Positions 17,824 to 25,261 of a stretch of 39,560 nucleotides of DNA are shown piece after piece. The stretch spans positions 1-39,560 of the forward strand of contig CADAPC010000020.1 of assembly GCA_902789725.1 (NCBI GenBank). Direction: 5' to 3'. This DNA is from an uncultured Bacteroidales bacterium. Lineage in GTDB: Bacteria; Bacteroidota; Bacteroidia; Bacteroidales; Bacteroidaceae. The notes below the pieces were generated by a model that ran no database searches, had not been told where the DNA came from, and worked only from the letters and a program-made list of their open reading frames with translations. The number at the start of each line of letters is the position of its first letter. The first letter of the stretch is position 1. Made by a program: the position numbers and the translations under genes.

Positions 17824-18804
17824 ATGGCAGACATCAAATGCATCGGAATCATCACATCGGGCAATGACGCACCAGGCATGAACAGTGCCATACGTGCCGT
17901 CACCCGTTCAGCTATCTACAACGGACTTAAAGTGAAGGCCATTTACCGAGGCTATAAAGGGCTCATCGATGGCGAGATTGTTGAGTTCCAAACTCAAAAC
18001 GTCAGCAACATCCTGCAATATGGTGGTACCATCCTCAAGTCCTCACCTTCCAAAGACTTCAAGAATGCAGAAGGAAGAAAGAAAGCTTATGAAAACCTTG
18101 TAAAAGAGGAAATTGATGCCCTCATTGTAATCGGAGGTGACGGCAGCATCCAAGGCGCGCGCATTTTTGCTCAAGAATTTGACTTTCCTTGCATCGCCAT
18201 CCCTGCTACCATTGACAACAATCTCTGTGGCACAGACACCACCATTGGTTACGACACAGCTCTCAACACCATCATGAAGACGGTTGATAAGATTCGCGAC
18301 ACAGCCACCAGCCACGAACGCCTCTTCTTTGTAGAAGTGATGGGCGACGGAGCTGGTTTTTTAGCCCTCAATAGCGGTATTGCAGCAGGAGCCGAAGAGG
18401 CCATAGTACCCACAATAGAGGTGGAGGATGAGCAACTGAACCACTTTATTCAGAAAGGGTTTCGAAAAACTAAGGGAAGTTCCATCGTGCTTGTGGCAGC
18501 CAATGAGCAGACAGGAGGTGCCATGCACTATGCCCAACTTGTAAAGAACCAATACCCCGAGTTGGAAGTGCGCATTTCCATTCTTGGTCATGCCCAGCGT
18601 GGAGGTCATCCAACAGCCCACGACCGCATCATTGCCAGCCGCATGGGAGCAGCCAGTATTCAAGCCATCCTCAAGGGACTTCGCAATGTGATGGTGGGCA
18701 TCGACAACGACGATATTGTCTATGTCCCCTTCTCACGAGCCATCAAGGAGAACCGCGCCATCGACCGCAACCTGCTCGACATTCTCCACAACATCTCCAT
18801 CTAA
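17824..18804 (+). CDS. pfkA: ATP-dependent 6-phosphofructokinase
   Basis: The 326-residue glycolytic kinase phosphorylates fructose 6-phosphate. GGDGS at 104-108 marks an ATP-type enzyme (the PPi type has GGDD). The catalytic base is Asp131 in PATIDNN, and TIGYDTAL follows as expected. In E. coli the motif is TIDND; here the last Asp is Asn, as is common outside Proteobacteria. [15 protein letters not shown] supplies the effector and substrate side. It has its own promoter, so it is separate from the sugar cassette upstream. Directly behind its stop lies an in-frame relic of an aquaporin gene. Confidence 0.96.
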   Translation: MADIKCIGIITSGNDAPGMNSAIRAVTRSAIYNGLKVKAIYRGYKGLIDGEIVEFQTQNVSNILQYGGTILKSSPSKDFKNAEGRKKAYENLVKEEIDALIVIGGDGSIQGARIFAQEFDFPCIAIPATIDNNLCGTDTTIGYDTALNTIMKTVDKIRDTATSHERLFFVEVMGDGAGFLALNSGIAAGAEEAIVPTIEVEDEQLNHFIQKGFRKTKGSSIVLVAANEQTGGAMHYAQLVKNQYPELEVRISILGHAQRGGHPTAHDRIIASRMGAASIQAILKGLRNVMVGIDNDDIVYVPFSRAIKENRAIDRNLLDILHNISI

Positions 18805-18924
18805 AATTATCTCACTCGCTATCTCTCCTGCGCTCACCTCAATCCAGCCGTATCCATCGCTATGGTATTGGCAGGACGGATGCTCATTCGCAAACTGCCC
18901 AACTATCTGGTGGCACAATTACAA
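18805..18924 (+). pseudogene. Aquaporin (MIP family) gene relic
   Basis: In the pfkA frame, directly after its TAA, about 40 codons read ...RYLSCAHLNPAVSIAMVLAG, then RMLIRKLPNYLVAQL. This matches the first NPA half-helix and third helix of aquaporins. Spacing equals that of E. coli AqpZ: NPAV, nine residues ending in AGGR, then fourteen residues to the GYVIAQ-type motif. There is no start codon, no second NPA half and no upstream helices, and it runs straight into the terminator stem. I infer a decayed remnant left by deletion. The resemblance is from visual recognition only. Confidence 0.6.
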
Positions 18925-18966
18925 AAAGGTTGGCATAAGATTACGTTATCGATGCCAACCTTTTTT
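18923..18966. terminator. Bidirectional terminator between pfkA and the TPR gene
   Basis: A stem of AAAAAGGTTGGCAT (18923-18936) and ATGCCAACCTTTTT (18952-18965) is separated by a 15-nt loop. It is flanked by A-run and T-run, so it serves both the plus-strand pfkA and the minus-strand recJ-recQ-TPR unit. Confidence 0.92.
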
Positions 18967-18974
18967 CGTGCGTT

Positions 18975-19292
18975 TCAACTTTTTGGGGTGTCAGACGTGA
19001 AATGTCCTCCCAGTAGCCTCAACAACTCAGGGTTCAACTGCATCGCTTTGCGCATATCGTCAAGTGCGCCCTTCTTGTCTTCGAGTTTCATGCGGATAGC
19101 TCCGCGCAAGCTGTAGAGGTTGGCATCGTCCTGCACATTCAAAGTGTCGATAAGCGTGTTCAAATCTTCCAGTGCTTCTTTATACTGCCCCATCTCGCTC
19201 AACGCAAAAGCACGCTTTTTGCAAGCCTCAGCGTCTTGCGGATTGGCTACAAGAGCCTGTGTCGTTTCTACAATAATATCAATCAAATTCAT
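18975..19292 (-). CDS. Small tetratricopeptide-repeat protein
   Basis: The 105-residue soluble protein is built of about two and a half TPR units. The clearest are NPQDAEACKKRAFALSEMGQYKEALEDLN (about 18-46) and DDANLYSLRGAIRMKLEDKKGALDDMRKAMQLNP (about 56-89), with the conserved Gly/Ala/Pro positions. Such proteins mediate protein-protein contacts; no partner can be named. A TTG two codons upstream extends the frame, but I chose the ATG at 19292. It lies 65 nt downstream of recQ, in the same direction, and ends just before a bidirectional terminator. Confidence 0.75.
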   Translation of the reverse strand: MNLIDIIVETTQALVANPQDAEACKKRAFALSEMGQYKEALEDLNTLIDTLNVQDDANLYSLRGAIRMKLEDKKGALDDMRKAMQLNPELLRLLGGHFTSDTPKS

Positions 19293-19357
19293 AAGCAAGT
19301 AACAAAATAATATTATTCAATACACTTAACCAAGGCATCATCATAACTAAGGCTAAG

Positions 19358-21295
19358 CTAAAGATTCTCAGTTTCTTCTACCAGCACTATTTTCAATCCT
19401 TCCACCCTGAGCTGCTGTTCGGCAGCCATATAGCGTAGCGCTTCTTCGCACATGTTGGTGCTGATGGGCAATTGACGGACTTCTTCTAAGCGATGGGGCA
19501 TCCCATCTTGTAAGCATTCCCTAATGATTCCAATAGCTCGCTGAAAATCAGATTTTTGTTGAGACACCGTGCGCCGTTTCTCCAGACACACGTCACATTG
19601 TCCACAGTCGCTACTGCTGCCTTCGCCAAAATAATTCAGTAGCATTCGACTGCGGCAAGTGTCGAACGACGTGACATAGTGCACCATTGCGTTGATACGC
19701 TCCTTGAGGTCTTCCATTCGCTCTTCATAAACGATGGGTGGAAGACTGATGAGTGCTGTGTCAACTCGCCCTATTGTGTAGGTGACAGTAGGGGTAGAGC
19801 GGCGAGGTATGAAGTCGATAATGCGGTGATGGTGCAAATCTTTCAGAATCTGGTACACCTGTTCGGCCGTAAGCCCTGTGAGATGAGCCAGATTGGTTTC
19901 TTCAATATAGACAAAACCAGCAAACACGCCTGTATAGGTGCGAAGAATGGTCTGAATCAGGAGGTCGGTAGCGGCGTCTGTCTCATAGATGCGATAGAGT
20001 TCTTCCTTTCGGAGGATGAAATGGAGAGCCGATTTAAACTCCTGCTCCTCATGATATTCGATGTAGCCGGCATTGTTGAGCAAAGTCAGCGCAGAATTGG
20101 TTTGAACGGGAAACTGATGGAAACGTCGGCAGAACGTCTCCATTGGGAAATAGAACGTGCGCCCTTGTGCCTCACCAACCCCAACTTGAAGAAAGTAAGC
20201 CACATTTTCATAGGTCTGCTTCACATAGTCGATGGTTGGGAAGGTCTGCCCCACCCTTTGGGGCATAGCAAAGACATCGTGATCAGTATAAAGCAGCACA
20301 GCGTAGGAACTCTTTCCATCACGCCCTGCTCGACCAGCCTCCTGAAAATAAGCCTCCAACGAGTCGGGCATGCCATAATGAATCACCACACGCACATCGG
20401 GCTTGTCGATTCCCATTCCAAAAGCATTCGTAGCCACCATCACCCTCACACGATTCTTCGTCCAGTTCGTTTGCCGGTATTCCTTCTCTGCATCAGTAAG
20501 TCCTGCATGATAGTTGCTTGCCGAAATGCCGTGCTCGTCAAGAAAACGCGCTATGTCCACCGTCTGTTGGCGTGTCCGGGCATAAATAATTGCACTCCCT
20601 ACGGGGATGCCATGCAGAATTTTGAGCATTTCGCCTCCTTTATCCTCAGTTTCGCGCACCACATAAATGAGGTTTTTACGTTCAAAGCTCATGGAGAACA
20701 CATTCCTCTCCTTAAATTCCAGCTGCTTCTGAATGTCCTCTACCACCTTGGGGGTAGCTGTGGCTGTAAGCGCCAGGATGGGCACATGGGCAGATGCCAA
20801 CAGATGCCGTATTTGCGCAATTTGCAAGTAGGAAGGGCGGAAGTCATAGCCCCATTGTGAAATGCAATGAGCCTCGTCCACCACAATCATGCTCACTCGC
20901 CTCATGCGAACCAACTTGGCCAGAAACAATTCGGACGATAGTCGTTCAGGCGACAGATAAAGGAGTTTATAGGCACCAAAGACCGCATTGTCCAAAATGC
21001 GCACAATGTCGTCTTTCATCATGCCTGAATAGACGGCCTCCGCTTTGATGCCGCGGGCCTTCAACTGCTGCACCTGATCTTTCATCAAAGAGATGAGCGG
21101 TGTGACCACAATGCACACACCTTCCAACATCAATGCCGGAACCTGAAAGCAGACGCTCTTTCCTCCACCCGTAGGCATGAGCCCGAGAGTGTCTTTACCT
21201 TCAAGTATGCTATTGATTATGTCGCTCTGGATGCCGCGAAAGGCCTCATAGCCCCAATACTCCCGAAGTATGTCAAGTGGAGTTTGCTCACTCAT
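19358..21295 (-). CDS. recQ: ATP-dependent DNA helicase RecQ
   Basis: The 645-residue 3'-5' helicase acts in recombination and fork repair. Motif I is TGGGKS (42-47), motif II VVDEAHCISQWGYDFRP, motif IV-VI region with MGIDKPDVR and QEAGRAGRD, then the RecQ zinc-binding domain (CRSRMLLNYFGE ... CGQCDVC) and a winged helix. After it there is a short C-terminal module but no clear HRDC domain. The open frame extends 47 codons upstream with Arg/Ser-rich non-family sequence that is antisense-like. The ATG at 21295 (MSEQTPLDILREYWG) gives the family start and overlaps the recJ stop by 8 nt, indicating coupling. Confidence 0.95.
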   Translation of the reverse strand: MSEQTPLDILREYWGYEAFRGIQSDIINSILEGKDTLGLMPTGGGKSVCFQVPALMLEGVCIVVTPLISLMKDQVQQLKARGIKAEAVYSGMMKDDIVRILDNAVFGAYKLLYLSPERLSSELFLAKLVRMRRVSMIVVDEAHCISQWGYDFRPSYLQIAQIRHLLASAHVPILALTATATPKVVEDIQKQLEFKERNVFSMSFERKNLIYVVRETEDKGGEMLKILHGIPVGSAIIYARTRQQTVDIARFLDEHGISASNYHAGLTDAEKEYRQTNWTKNRVRVMVATNAFGMGIDKPDVRVVIHYGMPDSLEAYFQEAGRAGRDGKSSYAVLLYTDHDVFAMPQRVGQTFPTIDYVKQTYENVAYFLQVGVGEAQGRTFYFPMETFCRRFHQFPVQTNSALTLLNNAGYIEYHEEQEFKSALHFILRKEELYRIYETDAATDLLIQTILRTYTGVFAGFVYIEETNLAHLTGLTAEQVYQILKDLHHHRIIDFIPRRSTPTVTYTIGRVDTALISLPPIVYEERMEDLKERINAMVHYVTSFDTCRSRMLLNYFGEGSSSDCGQCDVCLEKRRTVSQQKSDFQRAIGIIRECLQDGMPHRLEEVRQLPISTNMCEEALRYMAAEQQLRVEGLKIVLVEETENL

Positions 21296-23024
21296 GGTCA
21301 CTCTCCAACTCGTGGGTTCTGATGTCTTCAATCTGCAACTGCACCTCCCCGTGCTTGCGCGTATTCTCCTCCACCGTATATACGATGTCGAAAGCCTGCT
21401 TCGTCTTGATGTAACGCGCCTGCGAACTCTGTCCAAAGGCGATGCCGTTCATGACATTGTTCGACTTGCTGTCCACCAGCTCCAACTTGATGTGCTCCTG
21501 CTGCCGTCCCACCACCTTGCTTGTGCCGTAATCAAACACATTCTTTGTGCAGAACACCGGCTTGGGATTGTCGGGGCCGTAAGGGCGCATGCGCTTCAGG
21601 TCGTTGAAGAACTTTGGCGTGATGTCGCGGAAATTGACCATCGCATGAATGTCGAGATTCGGACGTGTCTGTTCAGGGTCGATGTTAGCATTCACGTATG
21701 CTTCGAAACGGCGAGTGAACTCTGCCACCTTTTCCACTTTCATCGACAGCCCTGCTGCATAGGTGTGCCCCCCAAAGTTGTCGAGCAAGTCCTCGCAACT
21801 CTGAATGGCTTTATACACATCAAAACCGCTCACGCTGCGCGCACTCCCCGTCACAATGTCGCCATCGAGCGTGAGCACCACAGCCGGACGGAAAAACTCC
21901 TCCGTCAGGCGCGAGGCAACAATGCCAATCACCCCCTTGTGCCAATCGGCATTGTAGATGACGATGGCACTTTTGTCTTCCACCTGAGGCATGTGCGACA
22001 CCACCCGGCTGGCTTCCTCCGTCATGCGCTTGTCCAGTTCTTTGCGCTCCTCGTTGTAGTGATTGATGGTTCGCGCCATTTTCAGAGCCTTCTCCGGGTC
22101 GCGCTCCACCAGCAAGTCAACCGATTGCTTGCCATTCTGAATGCGTCCGCTGGCATTGATGCGAGGACCAATTTTGAAGATGATGTCGCTCATTGTCAAG
22201 TCCTTGTCAGCCAGCCCACACACCTCCAGCACCGCCTTCACGCCCACGCTGGCATTGTTGTTCAACTGCTTCAACCCATGATAGGCCAAAATGCGGTTTT
22301 CGCCCATGATGGGCACAATGTCGCTGGCTATGCTGATGGCACACAAGTCAAGCAACGGAATCAACCTGCTGAAAGGAATGCCGTTGCTGATAGCGAATGC
22401 CTGCATGAACTTGAATCCCACGCCACACCCCGAAAGGTCGAGGTAAGGATAGGTGTTATCCACACGTTTCGCATTCAAGATGGCCACAGCCGGAGGTAAT
22501 ACCTCGTCGGGCACATGGTGGTCGCAAATGATGAAGTCGATGCCCCTTTCTTTGGCATAAGCAATCTCATCAATTGCTTTGATGCCACAATCTAACACTA
22601 TCACCAGTTTCACCCCTTGGCTTGCTGCATAATCAACCCCCTTCATCGACACCCCATAGCCTTCCTCGCTACGGTCGGGTATGTAGCACTCCACGTTGGA
22701 ATAGAACTGCGTGATGAACCTATACACCAAAGCCACAGCCGTGCATCCGTCCACGTCGTAGTCGCCATATATCATGATGCGCTCACGCTCTCCCATTGCC
22801 TCGTTCAGTCGATCCACAGCCCTGTCCATGTCTTTCATCAGGTAGGGGTCGTGAAGTTCCAGCAATTGTGGGCGGAAATACTTCTTTGCTTGTTCAGCCG
22901 TGCGTATGCCACGTGCCACCAGCATTTGCGCAATGGGCTGACTGACTCTTACGTCGTCGGCCAACTGTGCGGCACATGCCTGGTCCTCGGTTGTAGGTGG
23001 TTCGTAATTCCATTTGTAATTCAT
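21288..23024 (-). CDS. recJ: Single-stranded-DNA-specific exonuclease RecJ
   Basis: The 578-residue 5'-3' ssDNA exonuclease of the DHH superfamily provides resection with RecQ, encoded directly downstream. The metal ligands are visible as YGDYDVDG (Asp88, 90, 92), DCGI near 145, DHH at 168-170, and the DHHA1 motif GGHTYAAGLSM near 407. GRINASGR marks the middle part. The C-terminal OB fold binds DNA (VVGRQQEHIKLEL). The length is normal. No TAnnTTTG box was found within 200 nt upstream on its strand. Confidence 0.95.
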   Translation of the reverse strand: MNYKWNYEPPTTEDQACAAQLADDVRVSQPIAQMLVARGIRTAEQAKKYFRPQLLELHDPYLMKDMDRAVDRLNEAMGERERIMIYGDYDVDGCTAVALVYRFITQFYSNVECYIPDRSEEGYGVSMKGVDYAASQGVKLVIVLDCGIKAIDEIAYAKERGIDFIICDHHVPDEVLPPAVAILNAKRVDNTYPYLDLSGCGVGFKFMQAFAISNGIPFSRLIPLLDLCAISIASDIVPIMGENRILAYHGLKQLNNNASVGVKAVLEVCGLADKDLTMSDIIFKIGPRINASGRIQNGKQSVDLLVERDPEKALKMARTINHYNEERKELDKRMTEEASRVVSHMPQVEDKSAIVIYNADWHKGVIGIVASRLTEEFFRPAVVLTLDGDIVTGSARSVSGFDVYKAIQSCEDLLDNFGGHTYAAGLSMKVEKVAEFTRRFEAYVNANIDPEQTRPNLDIHAMVNFRDITPKFFNDLKRMRPYGPDNPKPVFCTKNVFDYGTSKVVGRQQEHIKLELVDSKSNNVMNGIAFGQSSQARYIKTKQAFDIVYTVEENTRKHGEVQLQIEDIRTHELESDHE

Positions 23025-23299
23025 TTATGTTGTCATTTTTTATAATCTTTCTCGCATCCTCCACACATATCCACAAAAGCACCATCACCCCCTCCTGAAC
23101 GTGCCCAGAATCCACCTCAACCATCCTCTTCACACCCTCATGGGCACCATCTCCTCCATTATACGATGTAAAATTATGAAAAAAAAATGACATGCACACT
23201 ATTTTCACCCAAAGATTTGTGTTTTTTTAGACTTTTCCTCCGTTTTCCTTGATTTAAATCATAAAAAACACAATTTTCCTCATGTTTTTTTGCACTTTA

Positions 23300-23331
23300 T
23301 TTGACAATGACCAAAAAAGTGCCTACCTTTG
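23300..23331 (+). promoter_or_regulatory. Consensus promoter of a short intergenic transcript
   Basis: TTTG at 23300-23303, 20 nt, then TACCTTTG at 23324-23331 match the Bacteroides primary-sigma promoter at both boxes and in spacing. No plus-strand gene follows for almost 2 kb, so it must drive the small RNA. Confidence 0.8.
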
Positions 23332-23336
23332 CAACG

Positions 23337-23402
23337 TGTTTTTCATAGTATTAGATTTAAGGTTAACAAAGGTTAGGGTTGCGGCGGCAACCCATTTTTT
23401 TT
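23337..23402 (+). ncRNA. Putative free-standing small RNA (about 65 nt)
   Basis: The unit starts about 6 nt after the consensus promoter and ends at an intrinsic terminator: stem GGGTTGC / GCAACCC (23376-23382 and 23387-23393), loop GGCG, then A and eight T. The segment before the stem is A/U-rich (ATTAGATTTAAGGTTAAC) and unstructured, which would suit either an antisense-acting RNA or a leader that is always attenuated. There is no start codon with a useful frame inside and no plus-strand gene downstream. I have an uncertain memory of similar leader-like sequences in other Bacteroidales, so it may be a member of a dispersed family. Ends are inferred, not measured. Confidence 0.6.
23376..23402 (+). 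terminator. Terminator of the small RNA
   Basis: Seven-bp GC-rich stem with a GGCG loop followed by ATTTTTTTT, a classical Rho-independent terminator in the plus direction. Confidence 0.85.
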
Positions 23403-23572
23403 GTTCATACTCCAACAGGCAACAAATCGCATGAATGAAAAGCACATTTCAGCATTTGACATCATTGCCCGCTGAGGCTCTTTGCGACTTCCCATCGCCG
23501 CCTTTTGCGTTCTATTTCCTCCGCATGCTTTTTGCCTTTTCCTAACCTGCCAGCAACTTTTGTTTGCCTGAG

Positions 23573-23665
23573 AAAATAAATTTCGCAAGTTTCAAATTAT
23601 TTTTTGAAAGTTGCGAAAAATAATTTGAAACTTGCGAAATTTATTTTGAAACTTGCAAAATAGAA
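23573..23665. repeat. 32-bp perfect inverted repeat with three 21-bp spaced direct copies
   Basis: Arms 23573-23604 and 23616-23647 are perfect reverse complements with an 11-nt spacer. The core TTTGAAACTTGCGAAA occurs once inverted (about 23581-23596) and three times direct, at 23603, 23624 and 23645, that is every 21 bp (the first copy reads GAAAG, the last TTGCAAAA). It ends 18 bp before the stop codon of the permease gene, at its 3' side, where the RNA hairpin could also serve as a 3' end. No transposase or target-site duplication was recognised. Confidence 0.85.
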
Positions 23666-23682
23666 AAAGATAAGGGTGCAGT

Positions 23683-25089
23683 TTATATTGTGAAGCCGAT
23701 GCTTTCAACAACTTCCTTTACGGCATCATCACTAAATCCGTCGCCCGTAACAGTAGCGATGCCGCTTTGCAAATCGACCGACACCGATTCCACTCCTTGC
23801 ACGGAACGAATCACCTTTTCGGCATTGGCTCGACAATGATTGCAGCTCATTCCGTGAATTGTATAGGTGCGAGTGGAACAATCGCCTTTCGAGCCTTGTG
23901 AATCGAAAGAATCGCAGCAATCATGTGGGCCGCAGCAGTCATCATGAGTACTACAGCAATCCTCGTGGGAGCCACAACAGCCATGATGAGAACCGCAAGA
24001 GCAATGCTCATGTCCACAATGACAAGCCGACTTGTGCATCAAGCGCATGCGCAACACATTGAGCAGAAGCAACACGAGCACAGCGGTGCAAGTCCATTCG
24101 AACCATCCAGCCACATCGTGGCAACAAGCGTGAGTGGATAGGAGATGGTTGGTGAACCATTCGCGCGGCAAGAGGTGGTCAATCCCCACCCCAAACAGAA
24201 TGGAACCTCCCACTATAGCTGCGAGGTAAAGCATCAAGGTCTTTTTGCCCAACACCTTGTTCACCACAAGGATGGAAGCCACATTGCAAGCAGGGCCTGC
24301 CATCAGCATCACCAAAGCGGCACCAGGAGTCAAACCCTTCATCATCAGCGCTACAGCAATGGGGATGCTGCCTGTGGCGCAAATGTACATCGGCACACTG
24401 ATGCAGAGCACCAGCAGCATGCTCAGCAGCGTGTTGTCCTTGAAGACAGCAAAAAACTCATCGGGCACAAGGGCTGTAATCAAACCAGCCACAATCAAGC
24501 CCACCACCAGCCACTTGCCAATGTCTTCCATCATTTCGACAAAACCAAACTTGATGGCTTCTACGCAACGTTGCCCAAAAGAAAGGTGCGGTTGCTCCGA
24601 CCACTTTTTGGCGGCATCATGCTGAGAAGCCGTTTCTCCCTTAACACGAACAGAACCTTTCTCGGAGAGAGAGGCTCCTTTTTCGCCCCAATTCACAAAC
24701 GTTCCGCCAATCAATGCCGTAAACAGAGCGGCTATGGGACGCACTACAGCAAAGGGCAAACCCATGAGCGAATAGGTGGCAAAGATGCTGTCCACACCCG
24801 TTTGAGGAGTGGCTATCAGGAATGACACAACGGCTCCTTTGCTGGCTCCCTCACGCCGCAGCGACATCGCTGTGGGGATAACACCACAAGAGCATAACGG
24901 CAGGGGAATGCCGAAGAGGGCAGCGTTCAACACGGAGCGGAAGGAGTTCCCACTCAAATACTTAGCATACCATCCATCAGGAATGAACGCATGCATCACG
25001 CCTGCAAGAAAAAATCCCAAAAGCAGATAGGGCGACATTTCGTTAATGATGCCCAACACAGCTGTCAATACATTCAAAAAATACTCCAT
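23683..25089 (-). CDS. SO_0444-type Cu/Zn efflux permease with Cys/His linker and HMA domain
   Basis: The 468-residue membrane protein has about eight to ten helices of the ArsP_1/DUF318 permease family, with the conserved IPLPLCSCGVIPTA (Cys66, Cys68) and ATPQTGVDSI in the first half and CATGSIPIA and LMAGPACNVAS in the second. After the last helix comes a linker (about 352-404) with 13 Cys and 9 His, including heptads of the form GSHEDCC. It ends in a heavy-metal-associated domain (HGMSCNHC, Cys416 and Cys419). SO_0444-type proteins are annotated as copper/zinc exporters. The HMA domain and linker probably capture metal at the cytosolic side. A -7 box TAACTTTG lies on its strand at 25125-25118. 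Confidence 0.88.
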   Translation of the reverse strand: MEYFLNVLTAVLGIINEMSPYLLLGFFLAGVMHAFIPDGWYAKYLSGNSFRSVLNAALFGIPLPLCSCGVIPTAMSLRREGASKGAVVSFLIATPQTGVDSIFATYSLMGLPFAVVRPIAALFTALIGGTFVNWGEKGASLSEKGSVRVKGETASQHDAAKKWSEQPHLSFGQRCVEAIKFGFVEMMEDIGKWLVVGLIVAGLITALVPDEFFAVFKDNTLLSMLLVLCISVPMYICATGSIPIAVALMMKGLTPGAALVMLMAGPACNVASILVVNKVLGKKTLMLYLAAIVGGSILFGVGIDHLLPREWFTNHLLSTHACCHDVAGWFEWTCTAVLVLLLLNVLRMRLMHKSACHCGHEHCSCGSHHGCCGSHEDCCSTHDDCCGPHDCCDSFDSQGSKGDCSTRTYTIHGMSCNHCRANAEKVIRSVQGVESVSVDLQSGIATVTGDGFSDDAVKEVVESIGFTI

Positions 25090-25117
25090 ATTTCTTTCTC
25101 ATTTTTAATTTCGGGTG

Positions 25118-25125
25118 CAAAGTTA
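25118..25125 (-). promoter_or_regulatory. Candidate -7 box of the metal permease
   Basis: TAACTTTG on the minus strand lies 28 nt before the start codon. A TTTG exists upstream but at 25 nt, longer than the usual 19-21. No metal-regulator operator was recognised. Confidence 0.5.
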
Positions 25126-25206
25126 CGAAGAATTTTATGCAATCGGATTGCAAACATGCCCATTCCCGTGTTTTCAGCAAAGATTTCAAAATAAAATTCC
25201 CTTCAT

Positions 25207-25237
25207 TTTGAAAAGTGAGAGAAAGTCATTACCTTTG
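25207..25237 (+). promoter_or_regulatory. Promoter of the broken barrel gene (TTTG-N19-TACCTTTG)
   Basis: TTTG at 25207-25210, 19 nt, then TACCTTTG at 25230-25237. Transcription would start near 25244, 18 nt before the ATG at 25262. The promoter therefore remains intact although the gene is interrupted. Confidence 0.82.
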
Positions 25238-25261
25238 TCTTCCAAATCCATAAACCATTAC

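Larger units (their letters stand above)
23025..23682. other. 658-bp gene-free region between recJ and the permease
   Basis: No credible protein gene lies here. The part next to recJ (23025-23230) is C-rich on the plus strand and A/T-rich further on. The centre carries a plus-strand promoter and a terminator that together define a short RNA gene. The part next to the permease carries a 32-bp perfect inverted repeat with 21-bp spaced copies. Both are listed separately. Confidence 0.8.

Noticed and set aside
19679..20860. Plus-strand frame of 393 codons opposite recQ
   Set aside because: Antisense shadow of RecQ; no domain or initiation signal of its own.
21296..21436. 47-residue Arg-rich N-terminal extension of RecQ
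   Set aside because: It lies over the end of recJ and has no similarity to RecQ; the ATG at 21295 gives the standard start.
21270..22499. Plus-strand frame of 409 codons opposite recJ
   Set aside because: It is antisense to a clear RecJ, has no family-like sequence and is rich in His/Arg/Val, as expected from the complement of a real gene.
22894..23208. 104-codon minus-strand frame overlapping the recJ start
   Set aside because: Different frame from recJ, low-quality sequence, covers the recJ leader.
23373..23588. 71-codon minus-strand frame across the small-RNA terminator
   Set aside because: It runs through the terminator stem and the repeat hairpin; composition looks random.
23573..23665. 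Insertion sequence or attachment site
   Set aside because: No transposase or integrase gene, no target-site duplication seen, and no tRNA gene next to it.
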